From Nevskia sp. (GTDB taxonomy: Bacteria; Pseudomonadota; Gammaproteobacteria; Nevskiales; Nevskiaceae), in the NCBI GenBank assembly GCA_016779605.1, contig JADHNH010000001.1:1-64000 (forward strand): 64,000 nt of DNA, written 5' to 3'. Each line of letters begins with the position of its first letter. The first letter of the stretch is position 1. Under the pieces are notes generated by a model, which was given only the letters and a program-made list of their open reading frames with translations, was not told the origin of the DNA and searched no databases. Of this stretch, positions 50,896 through 59,431 are shown piece by piece. A program made the translations under genes and the position numbers.

Positions 50896-51090
50896 ATGCA
50901 CCGCGCCCTGTTCCTCGGTTTGTTTCTGGCGCTGTCGGCCGGATCGGCGCAGGCGGCGGACCCCACCGGCGAAGCGTTGGTGGCGCACATCGAGCAGGTG
51001 CTGTGGGGCAAGACCAACCAGGGCGAGGCCGAAATGGCAGTCGTCACGCCGGACTGGCAGACTGGACGACATATCGCTGCGCAAAACTGA
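50896..51090 (+). pseudogene. truncated lipoprotein-sorting-like gene at cargo boundary
   Basis: Signal peptide MHRALFLGLFLALSAGSAQA, then TGEALVAHIEQVLWGKTNQGEAEMAVVTPDW, the typical start of outer-membrane lipoprotein-sorting (LolA-like) proteins. After DWQ (near 51060) the similarity stops; the frame then reads a few random residues and ends at 51090. The remaining 180 or so residues are missing. The XRE gene's minus-strand end lies in this gene, so its last ten codons come from this stump. This is the junction of cargo with ICE backbone. Confidence 0.75.
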
Positions 51091-51298
51091 CAAAGTCGAG
51101 CCCGCAGGCTGCACAGATTTCGTCGACCTCGACAACATCGAGCTTGCGCTCTCCGCGCTCGTACTTGCTCACGTAGCTCTGCATCTTTCCTGGCAATTTG
51201 GCTGCAAGCTCCACCTGCGTAAAGCCCGCTTCCTCCCGCATCGCTCTCAGGACTCCCCGCAAGTGCTCCCGTCTTTTGTCCCAATGTTTTCTGCCCAT
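51044..51298 (-). CDS. XRE-family transcriptional regulator
   Basis: 84 residues from the ATG at 51298. HTH: LRAMREEAGFTQVELAAKL and QSYVSKYERGERKLDVVEV (the classic XRE layout). The C-terminus RYVVQSASPA is encoded by the truncated lipoprotein-sorting gene, so the original end may have been altered by the insertion. A palindrome upstream is the probable operator; it is divergent from the membrane protein at 51378. Likely a repressor of ICE genes. Confidence 0.88.
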   Translation of the reverse strand: MGRKHWDKRREHLRGVLRAMREEAGFTQVELAAKLPGKMQSYVSKYERGERKLDVVEVDEICAACGLDFVSFAQRYVVQSASPA

Positions 51299-51325
51299 AG
51301 GAGGGCAGGCTAAAACCCATTGTGG

Positions 51326-51346
51326 AATAACCCACATTAGGTTATT
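51326..51346 (+). promoter_or_regulatory. XRE operator: AATAACC inverted repeat
   Basis: AATAACC-CACATTA-GGTTATT is a perfect 7-base dyad, centred in the divergent gap between the XRE gene and the 51378 gene and AT-rich. It is the best candidate operator for the regulator next to it. Confidence 0.65.
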
Positions 51347-51377
51347 AGTAACAGAGGGAAATTATGGGTGGCGAAAG

Positions 51378-52034
51378 ATGGCCTGGCGCGGTTTGCCGGC
51401 AGTGCTGCGATCGCTCGACTGGGGTTACTGCCTGCCGGTAGCAATCAATCCTCCGCTATATGTAGGGGCGCTCTGGCTGCTCGGCCGGTTGTTTCCTGGG
51501 CCGGACGTGAGCATGCCTTGGCAGGAACCGCCGCTGTGGGAGGTGACCGTCTGTGCGGTCCTGCTGTGCCTCGCAGTGGGCGTCGTGACCCTGGCGGCAG
51601 CGCAATACGGCGATTCGCTGACCGGCCGGCTCCGGGGCGGCGGCGCGCATCGGGGAGTAGGATTCCAGCGGGAACCGAGACTGCCTGACGTCATGAAGCT
51701 CCGCTTTTCTGCCCGCGGCGATGATCCGGACCGGATCGTGCACCTGACCGTGCTGGACACCCTCCGTCTCGGCGACATCGTGCGCCGGCGCGGCGAGGCG
51801 CTGTGCCGGCCCAAGACCAGCCTGCCCAACCTGGAACCGCTGTCGCGCCAGCTTCTGGACGGGCGCAGATGTTGTCCGGAGTGCATCGACCTGATGGCGC
51901 GGGTGCGAATCAGGCAAAGGGTCGATCTGCCTGCCGCTTCGGGCGTCGTCGCCGCCGACCTGATCCGGAGTCTGGCGCAGGAGCGCGAGGCCAGCCGCGC
52001 GCCGCGCCGCCGCGCGCTGCCAGACCGCGACTGA
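51378..52034 (+). CDS. ICE-associated membrane protein, unknown
   Basis: 218 residues from the ATG at 51378. Two N-terminal hydrophobic segments (about 20-42 and 55-77) and a cytosolic basic region of about 140 residues. Two Cys (CCPEC, near residue 173) and Arg-rich end (REASRAPRRRALP). No family recognised. Divergent from the XRE gene and may be under its control. Confidence 0.6.
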   Translation: MAWRGLPAVLRSLDWGYCLPVAINPPLYVGALWLLGRLFPGPDVSMPWQEPPLWEVTVCAVLLCLAVGVVTLAAAQYGDSLTGRLRGGGAHRGVGFQREPRLPDVMKLRFSARGDDPDRIVHLTVLDTLRLGDIVRRRGEALCRPKTSLPNLEPLSRQLLDGRRCCPECIDLMARVRIRQRVDLPAASGVVAADLIRSLAQEREASRAPRRRALPDRD

Positions 52035-52297
52035 CCCTGCGCGCTGCCTTACGGCGGCGCGCAGCCGGGTTCGTTCCGAACCCGAAAGTGTGCTCCCGCT
52101 ATATGCCGTTTGACGATACCACCGTGCTCGGCCGGTCAAGGGTGCGCTGCGCCGGCTTCCGCTCCGTTCGCCGCCTGCGATGAAGCCTGCAGCCGACGAG
52201 CCGGTGCCCGCCGCCCTTGACCGTCCTGCGACCCGGTGCCGGGGAGATCCGGCAAACAGCGCTCGCCCCGAGTGCTGGCGAACCGGAGGTATCTGTC

Positions 52298-52468
52298 ATG
52301 GACGACTTCACCATCTACACCCAGCCGATGACCCTGGCCGAGTGGCGCGCCGCGCCCGACGACGTCAAGGCCGGCGTCTTCGAGGAAATCATGGAGCTGC
52401 GCGAGCAGGACCGCGCGGATCAGCACTGGGCCTGGCCGTTCGTGCAGCCCTTCTTCGCCAACGAGTGA
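52298..52468 (+). CDS. 56-residue protein upstream of ArdC-like gene
   Basis: From ATG at 52298, after CGGAGG. Sequence MDDFTIYTQPMTLAEWRAA, then VKAGVFEEIMELREQDRAD and a Trp-rich end HWAWPFVQPFFANE. No known family. It ends 11 bases before the next gene and belongs to the same short operon. Confidence 0.65.
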   Translation: MDDFTIYTQPMTLAEWRAAPDDVKAGVFEEIMELREQDRADQHWAWPFVQPFFANE

Positions 52469-52479
52469 AGGAGGGTGCC

Positions 52480-53361
52480 ATGGACATCTACGAGAAGGTT
52501 ACGCAGTCCGTGGTCCAGTTGCTGGAGCGCGGCGTGAAGCCCTGGACCCAGCCCTGGTCGGGCGGCGCCGGCGGCGGCATGCCGCTGCGCCACAACGGGC
52601 AGGGCTACCGCGGGATCAATGTGCTGATCCTGTGGGGCCAGGCGCAGGAGGCCGGCTATTCCTCCGCCTACTGGATGACCTATCGCCAGGCCCAGGTGCT
52701 GGGCGGACAGGTGCGCAAGGGCGAGCACTCGACCCAGGTGGTCTACTACGGCACGGCCGCCAGGGACGCGGAGCCGGAGGAAGGCGGGGACGGCAAGAAG
52801 CTGTTCCGCTTCATCCGCACGTTCAGTGTGTTCAACGCCGGGCAGATCGACGGGCTGCCGCAGCGGTTCTATGCCGGGCAGCCGGCAGCGGCGCCAGTCG
52901 CCGAGCGCATTCCCGAGCTGGAAGCCTTCGTGCGCAGGACTGGCGCGGATATCCGCTACGGCGGCGGCCGGGCCTTCTACCGCATCGACCAGGACTACAT
53001 CCAGATGCCGGAATTCGGAGCCTTCCGCGATGCCGAGCAGGCGTATGCCACGCTCAACCATGAGCTGACGCATTGGACGCGGGCGGAATCGCGTCTGAAT
53101 CGCGACATGGGGCGCAAGCGCTGGGGTGACGAAGGCTACGCGGCCGAGGAGTTGGTCGCGGAGCTGGGTGCCGCGTTCCTCGGCGCCGAATTGGGGCTGC
53201 GGCCCGATCACATCGAGGACCACGCCGCCTACATCGCCGGATGGCTGAAGGTGCTCAAGAACGACCGGCGCTTCATCTTTGTCGCGGCGGCGAAGGCGCA
53301 GGAGGCTGCGGACTATCTGCTGGGGCGTAAGGCGGGGGAGGCGCTGGCCGACGCAGCCTGA
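52480..53361 (+). CDS. ardC: ArdC-like antirestriction protein (ssDNA-binding + zincin)
   Basis: 293 residues behind GGAGGG. N-terminal ArdC domain (MDIYEKVTQSVVQLLERGVKPW, GYRGINVLILWGQA, ARKGEHSTQVVYYG-like KGEHSTQVVYYG). C-terminal zincin-like protease domain with NHELTHWTRAESRL (HExxH) and EELVAELGAAFLGAEL. Such proteins protect incoming single-stranded DNA from restriction during conjugation. Typical ICE backbone gene. Confidence 0.93.
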   Translation: MDIYEKVTQSVVQLLERGVKPWTQPWSGGAGGGMPLRHNGQGYRGINVLILWGQAQEAGYSSAYWMTYRQAQVLGGQVRKGEHSTQVVYYGTAARDAEPEEGGDGKKLFRFIRTFSVFNAGQIDGLPQRFYAGQPAAAPVAERIPELEAFVRRTGADIRYGGGRAFYRIDQDYIQMPEFGAFRDAEQAYATLNHELTHWTRAESRLNRDMGRKRWGDEGYAAEELVAELGAAFLGAELGLRPDHIEDHAAYIAGWLKVLKNDRRFIFVAAAKAQEAADYLLGRKAGEALADAA

Positions 53362-53955
53362 GCGATTGAGCTGAGTCCTCGGACGGAGGCCGGGGACTTC
53401 AACCCTTCAGTCCTGCCTGTTCGGTCGCGGCGCGCCCCACCGCAATCGGGGCGCCAGGGGGCGGTCATCCGTGCTGCGTCAGATGCTGCTGGGCCGTCCG
53501 CGACCGGGGCTGGGGTCGCTGGAAATGATGGTCGGCTCACGGAAAGGCCGGTCGTTTGAGGATCTTCTACGCCGCCGTCGATCCTGCCCACGCAGAAGCC
53601 GGGAGCGTTGCAGCCTGTCGTCAGGCACCAACCTTGCCGGCGTTCGGGCCGTGCCGGCGAAGCTTTTGCGCGTGTGCCGCGGTCATGGTTCCTTTCGGCA
53701 ATGTGCGCCCATACGGCCTTGGCGTGTCGTGAATCCTGGCGACGAAGCGGCTGACGCCTCGGGCTATTGGGCCGCAACCCTGCGGCGCAAAGAATTTCCC
53801 CGGCTGCTTCGCGCCTCCTCGCGGAACAAATTCTTTGCGCCTTTCGGGTCCTCCGCTGCGCTTCGGTCGCAAGCGATGCAACCCGCCCGCCCGTCGCCTG
53901 AGCGGATCACGACAAGGCCGCATCGGGCGACCTTGCAACCGAAAGGAGATGCACC
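53362..53955. other. intergenic region with large inverted repeat
   Basis: About 590 bases without a convincing gene. The main feature is a perfect 14-base inverted repeat: GGCGCAAAGAATTT at 53784-53797 and AAATTCTTTGCGCC at 53828-53841, with a 30-base loop that is GC-rich and may fold itself. It is 114 bases upstream of DUF736. It may be an oriT-like or RNA regulatory structure or part of a terminator. Other minor GC-rich hairpins are present. Confidence 0.55.
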
Positions 53956-54261
53956 ATGACCACCATTGGCACTTTCACCGCGCAGAACGGCAGCTTCACC
54001 GGCACGGTTCGCACCCTGACGCAGAACGTCAAGGTCAGGATCACCCCGGCCGACAAGAACGGCGACAACGCCCCCGACTACCGCGTCTACGCGGGCAACT
54101 TCGAGCTGGGCGCGGCCTGGAAGAAGACCTCGAAGGCGAACCGGCCCTACCTGTCGGTGACTCTGGACGACCCTTCGTTCCCGTCCACGCTCTACGCCCG
54201 CTTGGTCGAGAGCGAGGACGGCACGCACAGCCTGATCTGGTCGCGCAGCAAGAACGACTGA
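53956..54261 (+). CDS. DUF736 protein
   Basis: 101 residues, complete. MTTIGTFTAQNGSFTGTVRTL, NVKVRITPADK, PDYRVYAGNFELGAAWKK and YLSVTLDDPSFPSTLYARLV are the DUF736 signatures. RBS AAAGGAGAT. This small protein is widespread on plasmids and ICEs near conjugation genes; role unknown. Confidence 0.95.
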   Translation: MTTIGTFTAQNGSFTGTVRTLTQNVKVRITPADKNGDNAPDYRVYAGNFELGAAWKKTSKANRPYLSVTLDDPSFPSTLYARLVESEDGTHSLIWSRSKND

Positions 54262-54273
54262 TCACTCCACCTT

Positions 54274-54300
54274 GGCGCCCCGCTGTGGCGGGGCGCCTTT
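54274..54300. terminator. bidirectional terminator between DUF736 and virB11
   Basis: Stem GGCGCCCCGC (54274-54283) with GCGGGGCGCC (54288-54297), loop TGTG, followed by TTTT on the plus strand. It lies between the convergent DUF736 and virB11 stops, so it could end both transcripts. Confidence 0.85.
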
Positions 54301-55304
54301 TACGCTGGCGCGTGCTTGAAGTACACGGCAGAAACCGTGCGCCGATCCTTTGCCTTGCGCACCTGGACCACGACATCCACGACGCCGCGCAGGTAGACGA
54401 TGATCTGCTCACGCGTCAGCGAGGCGTTGCCCTGCATTACCATCAGCGCCAAGCGCTCGAAGGCCAGGGCCGGGGAGTCTGCATGCACGCTGGTCAGCGA
54501 GCCGGGATGGCCGCTGTTGACCGCGTGCAGGAAGCTGGCAGCCTCGCCGCCGCGCAGCTCGCCGAGGATGATGCGATCCGGTCGCAGCCGCAGCGAGGCT
54601 TCGAGCAAATCTTGGATCGTGACTTTCGCTACACCCTGTCCGCCCTTGCTGGCGAGCAGATGCGCGCAGTTCGGCACCTGCGGTCGCAGCTCGCGCACGT
54701 CCTCGATGGTGATGAGACGTTCTTCGTCTGCGACTTCCCGCAGCAGCGTATTGAGGAAGGTGGTCTTGCCCGAGCTGGTCGATCCCGACACCACGATGTT
54801 GCGGCGGTAGCGCACGGCATGCCGCAGAAAATCCTTGATCCGTCCATCGGCGAGCAGCGCGCGCAGGTGCTCGTCTTCCGGGCTCAGGGCGTCCTCGCGC
54901 ACCACTTCGACGCCGGCAAACATGCCCACCGCCTCGTAGTCCTCCAGCGTGTACAGCCGCTCCGCCTGGCGGCGGAACGACATCACCACCGTTCCTGTTT
55001 CGCAGGCCGGCGGCATCACCACCTGGACGCGCTGGCCAGTCGGCAGCCAGGCCGACAGCAGCGGCCGTTCCTCGTTGACGACTTGGTGGGTTTCGTAGGC
55101 GATCAGCGAGGCCAGCCGCTGCAGATGCTCGTAGCTCAGCTCCGGCAGCGCCATCCGCTCCATCCGGCCGGCGTCGTCGATGAACGCCTCGCCCGGCCGG
55201 TTGATCGAGACCTCGGTGACTTCCGGCCGCGCCAGCAGCGGCGCCAGCGGCCCGAGGAAGGTCCGCAGCGCCGCACCGCCGGGAAAGCGCTGCACCTTGC
55301 TCAT
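54300..55304 (-). CDS. virB11: VirB11-type conjugation ATPase
   Basis: 334 residues from ATG at 55304, overlapping virB10. Walker A SGSTSSGKTTFLN, Asp box EDVRELRPQ, Walker B/His box LRPDRIILGELRGGEA and HPGSLTSVHAD. N-terminal RPEVTEVSINRPGE is typical. It is the last gene of the virB operon in transcription order, as in Agrobacterium. It powers pilus assembly and DNA transfer. Confidence 0.95.
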   Translation of the reverse strand: MSKVQRFPGGAALRTFLGPLAPLLARPEVTEVSINRPGEAFIDDAGRMERMALPELSYEHLQRLASLIAYETHQVVNEERPLLSAWLPTGQRVQVVMPPACETGTVVMSFRRQAERLYTLEDYEAVGMFAGVEVVREDALSPEDEHLRALLADGRIKDFLRHAVRYRRNIVVSGSTSSGKTTFLNTLLREVADEERLITIEDVRELRPQVPNCAHLLASKGGQGVAKVTIQDLLEASLRLRPDRIILGELRGGEAASFLHAVNSGHPGSLTSVHADSPALAFERLALMVMQGNASLTREQIIVYLRGVVDVVVQVRKAKDRRTVSAVYFKHAPA

Positions 55305-56482
55305 CGCACCGCGGCCTCCGCCGGCGGCGGCAAATCGAACAGCAAGTCCCTTGCGACGAACACTTGGACCGGCGTGCCCTGGTCCACGTAGATCGTCGAC
55401 GGGATGTTGATGCTGTCCTGCAGCGATTCCTGCGCTACCTGGCCGAAGCCCTGCGAGGTGTTGACGACGAAGGTATTGCCGCCCTGGCTCGCCGTGGTCG
55501 CCGAGCCGATCAGCGACAGCAGGAAGGCGGCGCCGAAACGCTCCGCGAAATGGCGGTCGATGGCGCCGGTCAGACCGGCGCGGCCGAGATCGTCGGTGCC
55601 GGGCGAGCCGATCGCCAGGTCGGTGCCGTCCGGCTCCAAGACCCGCGTCCAGATCACGAACACCCGCGTCTGCCCGCGCACCAGCCCGGAGCGGTATTCG
55701 CCGGCCAAGCGCGAGCCGCGGCGGATCAGCTTGCGGCTGCCGTCCTCGCTCCACACGTCCTGCGAGATGATCGCGCGCAGCTTGCCCGGCAGGTCGGAGT
55801 TGATCGCCGTTTCCAGGATCGCCGGCACCATCTTGCCCTGGGCGATGCGATTGTAGAGCGTGATCCGGCGGGCGGTGGCCTCCGGCACCTGCTCGTCCGA
55901 GGCCGCGCGGGCGAACGCCTGCGTCCGCTCGGCGTAGCCTTCGGCCGGTGAGCTGCGGTCCTGCCGGTGCTGCTCGGCGGATTCCGGCGGGCTGCCGGCG
56001 TTCTGCAGCTGCGAGGCCAGCAGCGTGTTGAGCGCATCTGGCGGCGCCGGCTTGGCCGATGCCTGCGCCTCTTCCTTTCCGGACGCGTCGTAGATCAGCA
56101 TCGGCGAATGCCGCCGCGCCTCCGCTTTCTGGCGTTCCGCTTCGGCGGCCTCGGCCCGACCGGGGCCGTAGTGCTGCTGGTTGTTCGGCACTTCGCCGGG
56201 GAAACTGATGCGCTCGTTGTCCGGGATCAGCGGCGCCTGGTCGGCTAAGCCGGGCGGCAGCGCCGCATTGGCCGCCGGGATCACCGCCTTGGCGGGCGCC
56301 TGCGACCGGGCCGGATGGCGGCCGGTGAGGAACAGGAAGGCGACCGCGGCGCAGATGCCCAGCACGCCCAGGACGGTCGCGAGCGGGTTGCGCGCCCGCT
56401 GCACCACCGGGCTGCTGCCGTGCTCGCGCTGCGGGGCGCCTTCGCCCGGTTCCTGCGGCGGATCAGCATCGGTCGGGCACAT
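55301..56482 (-). CDS. virB10: VirB10-like channel protein
   Basis: 393 residues. N-terminal transmembrane helix (NPLATVLGVLGICAAVAFLFLT) after a Glu/Arg-rich cytosolic part, a Pro-rich middle and the C-terminal VirB10/TrbI domain (TLYNRIAQGKMVPAILETAI, RLAGEYRSGLVRGQTRVFVIWTRV, and NIPSTIYVDQGTPVQVFVARDL, in parts). It overlaps virB11 by four bases. Forms the core channel. Confidence 0.95.
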   Translation of the reverse strand: MCPTDADPPQEPGEGAPQREHGSSPVVQRARNPLATVLGVLGICAAVAFLFLTGRHPARSQAPAKAVIPAANAALPPGLADQAPLIPDNERISFPGEVPNNQQHYGPGRAEAAEAERQKAEARRHSPMLIYDASGKEEAQASAKPAPPDALNTLLASQLQNAGSPPESAEQHRQDRSSPAEGYAERTQAFARAASDEQVPEATARRITLYNRIAQGKMVPAILETAINSDLPGKLRAIISQDVWSEDGSRKLIRRGSRLAGEYRSGLVRGQTRVFVIWTRVLEPDGTDLAIGSPGTDDLGRAGLTGAIDRHFAERFGAAFLLSLIGSATTASQGGNTFVVNTSQGFGQVAQESLQDSINIPSTIYVDQGTPVQVFVARDLLFDLPPPAEAAVR

Positions 56483-56491
56483 GGCGGCACC

Positions 56492-57307
56492 TCACTTGGC
56501 GGCCTGTTCCGCCGCTGCGGCGGCTGGCGCCGTGGGCGCGGACTCGGCCTTGGCCGCCACGGTGCGGAAGGCCGGCTCGTTGTAGACACAGACCTCGCCG
56601 TCGCGGCTGCGCAGCGTGAACTGCTTGCCGACCCGCTCGACCACCACGTATTTGCCGGACACGTGGTAGTTGAGCAGGGATTCCTTGCGGTCCTCGCCGA
56701 CCAGGAAGATGGCCGGCGTGTCCTGGCCCTCGCGGAACTCGAAGTAGGTGAAGGTGCCGTCGTCGAACACGTGCCGCGGGGTCAGCTCGGCCTTGCCCTG
56801 GTAGCTGTAGTCCAAGTTCCAGGCCGAGGGGTCGAGCTGGCGGTCCGGCACCACTTCCTGCTGCCTCTGCTTTGCGGCGTCGGCCAGTTGCGCCTGCACC
56901 CGGGCCTCCTCGTCCTGCGGGTAGCGGAAGCGGACGATGTAGTTCATTTCCGCGGTCTGCTTGATCAGGTTCACCGCCACCAGCTCGAAGGCGTAGGTGC
57001 GGCGGTTGGTGACGACGGCCAGGTTGGTGTGCGCGTCCGGCTCCACCGGCTTGAGGAAGAACAGGTTGCCGCCCTTGTTCGGCGCCACCTGCCACGCCAG
57101 GGAGTCGCCCATGGACAGAGACTCGATCTTCTCGTCGTCGGCGAGCTGCACCATCTGCTCGAAGCCGTAGTGGCCGCGGATGATGACCACCTGGTTGGGA
57201 TCGTAGGCCACGGTGCGGATGCGCGAGTCCTCGGGGCCGGCCTTGGGCAATTCGGCGGCCGTTGCGGCCAGCGGCAGCAGTAGGACCAACAGTGCGGTGG
57301 TTCTCAT
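56492..57307 (-). CDS. virB9: VirB9-like outer-membrane core protein
   Basis: 271 residues with a signal peptide MRTTALLVLLLPLAATAAEL. Typical parts: DSRIRTVAYDPNQVV, LSMGDSLAWQVAPNKGGNLFFLKP, NLAVVTNRRTYAFELV, and a C-terminal domain TPRHVFDDGTFTYFEF. It forms the outer-membrane core complex with VirB7 and VirB10. Overlaps virB8 by four bases. Confidence 0.95.
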   Translation of the reverse strand: MRTTALLVLLLPLAATAAELPKAGPEDSRIRTVAYDPNQVVIIRGHYGFEQMVQLADDEKIESLSMGDSLAWQVAPNKGGNLFFLKPVEPDAHTNLAVVTNRRTYAFELVAVNLIKQTAEMNYIVRFRYPQDEEARVQAQLADAAKQRQQEVVPDRQLDPSAWNLDYSYQGKAELTPRHVFDDGTFTYFEFREGQDTPAIFLVGEDRKESLLNYHVSGKYVVVERVGKQFTLRSRDGEVCVYNEPAFRTVAAKAESAPTAPAAAAAEQAAK

Positions 57308-58032
57308 GGGGAGCCTTCCTTGGGCAGCGATTCCTGGTCCACGCGGTAGGAGGTGACGACGAAGCCGAGCGGATTGCGCAGGCGCTCGGCGAAGTCCTGC
57401 TTGCCGCTGAGGTACTCGAAGCCGACGCTGGCGATGTAGTTCTCGATCAGCGGCGCGGTCGCGGCCTTGGTCAGGGTGGCAGTGAAATGCACCTGGCCCA
57501 GGGCCTCGCCCAACAGCACCACGCTGCGCACCTCAATGCCGCGGCTGGCGCCGGCGTATTTGGTGTAGATGGAATCCGGGATGCCGGTCTGAAACTGCGC
57601 GGCGTAGGGCTTGAACACGGCTTCCGCGGAGCGGCTCTGCACCGTGCCGTAGAACTGCCGCAGCAGCGCCCGGTCGAAGGATTCCCGCGCGATCACGTAG
57701 GCCGCCAGGTCCGCCTTGCGGACGGCCTCTTGTTGGCTGATAGTTTGTCCCGCAAGCTGGGACACCGTATGGGCCTCGCCGGTGCTCCGGTCCACCACCA
57801 CCGGCACCACGTCCACGCGCTTGAGCGGGACGAGGAGCGCCACCGTGAGCAGCGCGAGGCCCGCCAATCCGGCCGCGACCGCGGCGACGATCCAGGCGCG
57901 GTCGCGCGATGCCTTGATCCGGCGGTAGCCCTCGTCGTAGAAGCTCTCCGCGGCGGCGGCGTATTCCGCCATGTCCGGCGGAACCGCTTCCTCAAGCCGC
58001 GGCTTGCGGACGCGGCCATTACCCCGTGCCAC
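57304..58032 (-). CDS. virB8: VirB8-like bitopic protein
   Basis: 242 residues. One transmembrane helix (DRAWIVAAVAAGLAGLALLTVALLV, about 44-68) after ESFYDEGYRRIKASR; periplasmic NTF2-like domain with RVDVVPVVVDRSTG and PLGFVVTSYRVDQES. Overlaps virB6 by 14 bases. Assembly factor of the system. Confidence 0.95.
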   Translation of the reverse strand: MARGNGRVRKPRLEEAVPPDMAEYAAAAESFYDEGYRRIKASRDRAWIVAAVAAGLAGLALLTVALLVPLKRVDVVPVVVDRSTGEAHTVSQLAGQTISQQEAVRKADLAAYVIARESFDRALLRQFYGTVQSRSAEAVFKPYAAQFQTGIPDSIYTKYAGASRGIEVRSVVLLGEALGQVHFTATLTKAATAPLIENYIASVGFEYLSGKQDFAERLRNPLGFVVTSYRVDQESLPKEGSP

Positions 58033-58960
58033 TGCCCTTCACCGTCTGCGGCGACTTGCGCTTGTCCCGCCGTTCCTGGTAGCGCTTCCAGGCCCAGCGC
58101 GCGCCAGCCCCGCCGCGATCCACCGCACCGCGGAACGCGCCCATGGTCGAGAGCGTGACGCCGCCGGCAATGCCTTCCGCGATCCACATGATCTGCGTCA
58201 GAAGCAGGATCGCAACGATTCCCACAAGGGTGAGATCCATGACTTGTTTCATCGTCGCGAAGTCGGAACTTGCGTCCAGCGCCGCAAGATCGGCCTGCGC
58301 AATAGACAGGATCAGGGCCAGAACGCCGTATACCAGGATGGGAACCAGCGCATAGTGAATAACCTGGCCGAGCCATCCCTCGAACAAGCGACGGGTGTTG
58401 CCGAACAAGTAAAACAGGGCGAACAAAGGCGTCAGAATCAACAGTACCGCCAGGGCAACTTTTGCCAGGGCCAACAGGAATGCGGCGTAGGCCGCAACGC
58501 CCAACGTGGTGACGTAAACTAGAATGGCAGCCAAATAGGGCGACCATGGGCCGGTGACATGGCCGCGACTCCATAGCTTGTTTCCGGTATCGATGCCAGT
58601 GTTGTAGAAGTTATCCATTGCGGCGTTCTGGCCCGTTGCTCCGCCGCCGCCGACAACCACATTGGCGATTGCAGCCGGGCTGCTCACGAACAGGCGCTCC
58701 AGTACGTTGGTGTATACATCGGCGCTGGTCGCCAACACGTAGACAAAGAGCATCACGCCGAGACGGCCAATGGCCTCCCGGTAGGACAGCTGAACCCGAC
58801 CGGCGAGCATCAGCACGCCGTACACCGCGACGTAGATCGCCAGGCTCAGCCGCAACGGCGTCACAAATGCGTCCCTCAACCGGCTATATCCGTCGATCAG
58901 GTAGCCGTTCACGACCAGATCAACGCTGTTCAGGAAGTTCGTGAAGACGGTTTCGCCCAC
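58019..58960 (-). CDS. virB6: VirB6/TrbL-like polytopic membrane protein
   Basis: 313 residues with at least five transmembrane helices (about 33-53, 63-82, 142-185, 196-215, 237-258). A pattern LILTPLFALFYLFGNTRRLFEGWLGQ in the loop is the VirB6/TrbL signature. A C-terminal basic tail (KRYQERRDKRKSPQT) is cytosolic. Forms part of the inner-membrane channel. Two bases from the accessory gene. Confidence 0.93.
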   Translation of the reverse strand: MGETVFTNFLNSVDLVVNGYLIDGYSRLRDAFVTPLRLSLAIYVAVYGVLMLAGRVQLSYREAIGRLGVMLFVYVLATSADVYTNVLERLFVSSPAAIANVVVGGGGATGQNAAMDNFYNTGIDTGNKLWSRGHVTGPWSPYLAAILVYVTTLGVAAYAAFLLALAKVALAVLLILTPLFALFYLFGNTRRLFEGWLGQVIHYALVPILVYGVLALILSIAQADLAALDASSDFATMKQVMDLTLVGIVAILLLTQIMWIAEGIAGGVTLSTMGAFRGAVDRGGAGARWAWKRYQERRDKRKSPQTVKGSGTG

Positions 58961-58962
58961 GG

Positions 58963-59406
58963 CTACGAACCCTGAATATGGACCAGGTGAAGGTCGAACA
59001 CCTCGTTTGCGGTAACGGTCGTGAAGCCGGCGTCGCGTGCCCGTTTAACCAAGTCGCGCTCCAGAGTTGGGCATCGCGGCGCGTACACCGAACTTTCGAT
59101 TGCACTCAGCTTCAAGCCGGCGTGTTGCTTGGCGCACGTCCGCAAGCTCATGAGATCGCTTACGCCGAACAAGTTGTGGATGATCGGCGCATCGCCGAGG
59201 GCACGCCGAAGCGGGTTGGGATCGGTTGGATGGAGCTGGTTGGCAGGATCGTTCTGCCAGCCATCTTCGCGTGGCTCAAAGCGCTGGAGGGACGCCGCCG
59301 AGGGGATGCCGGCTCCTTGTGCGCTAGCCGAACCGCGACCACACGCACCGACGGCCAGCGCACAACAGAGCATGCTTGAGCAAAGAATTAACGGCTTTGC
59401 GTTCAT
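58963..59406 (-). CDS. conjugation-operon accessory lipoprotein, unknown
   Basis: 147 residues from ATG at 59406. Lipobox AVGACGRG (Cys22). The mature part contains PREDGWQNDP, HNLFGVSDLMSL, CAKQHAGLKLSAI and YAPRCPTLERDLVKRA. Two further Cys pairs might form disulfides. No named family. Inserted between virB6 and the small lipoprotein gene and transcribed with them; could be a pilus-tip, entry-exclusion or lipoprotein component. Confidence 0.7.
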   Translation of the reverse strand: MNAKPLILCSSMLCCALAVGACGRGSASAQGAGIPSAASLQRFEPREDGWQNDPANQLHPTDPNPLRRALGDAPIIHNLFGVSDLMSLRTCAKQHAGLKLSAIESSVYAPRCPTLERDLVKRARDAGFTTVTANEVFDLHLVHIQGS

Positions 59407-59431
59407 CGGGCCTCCATGCCCAAGGGCTTCT

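Noticed and set aside
53313-53777. Minus-strand open frame in the gap between ardC and DUF736
   Set aside because: Overlaps the ardC end, has Arg/Pro-rich low-complexity translation and no start signals.
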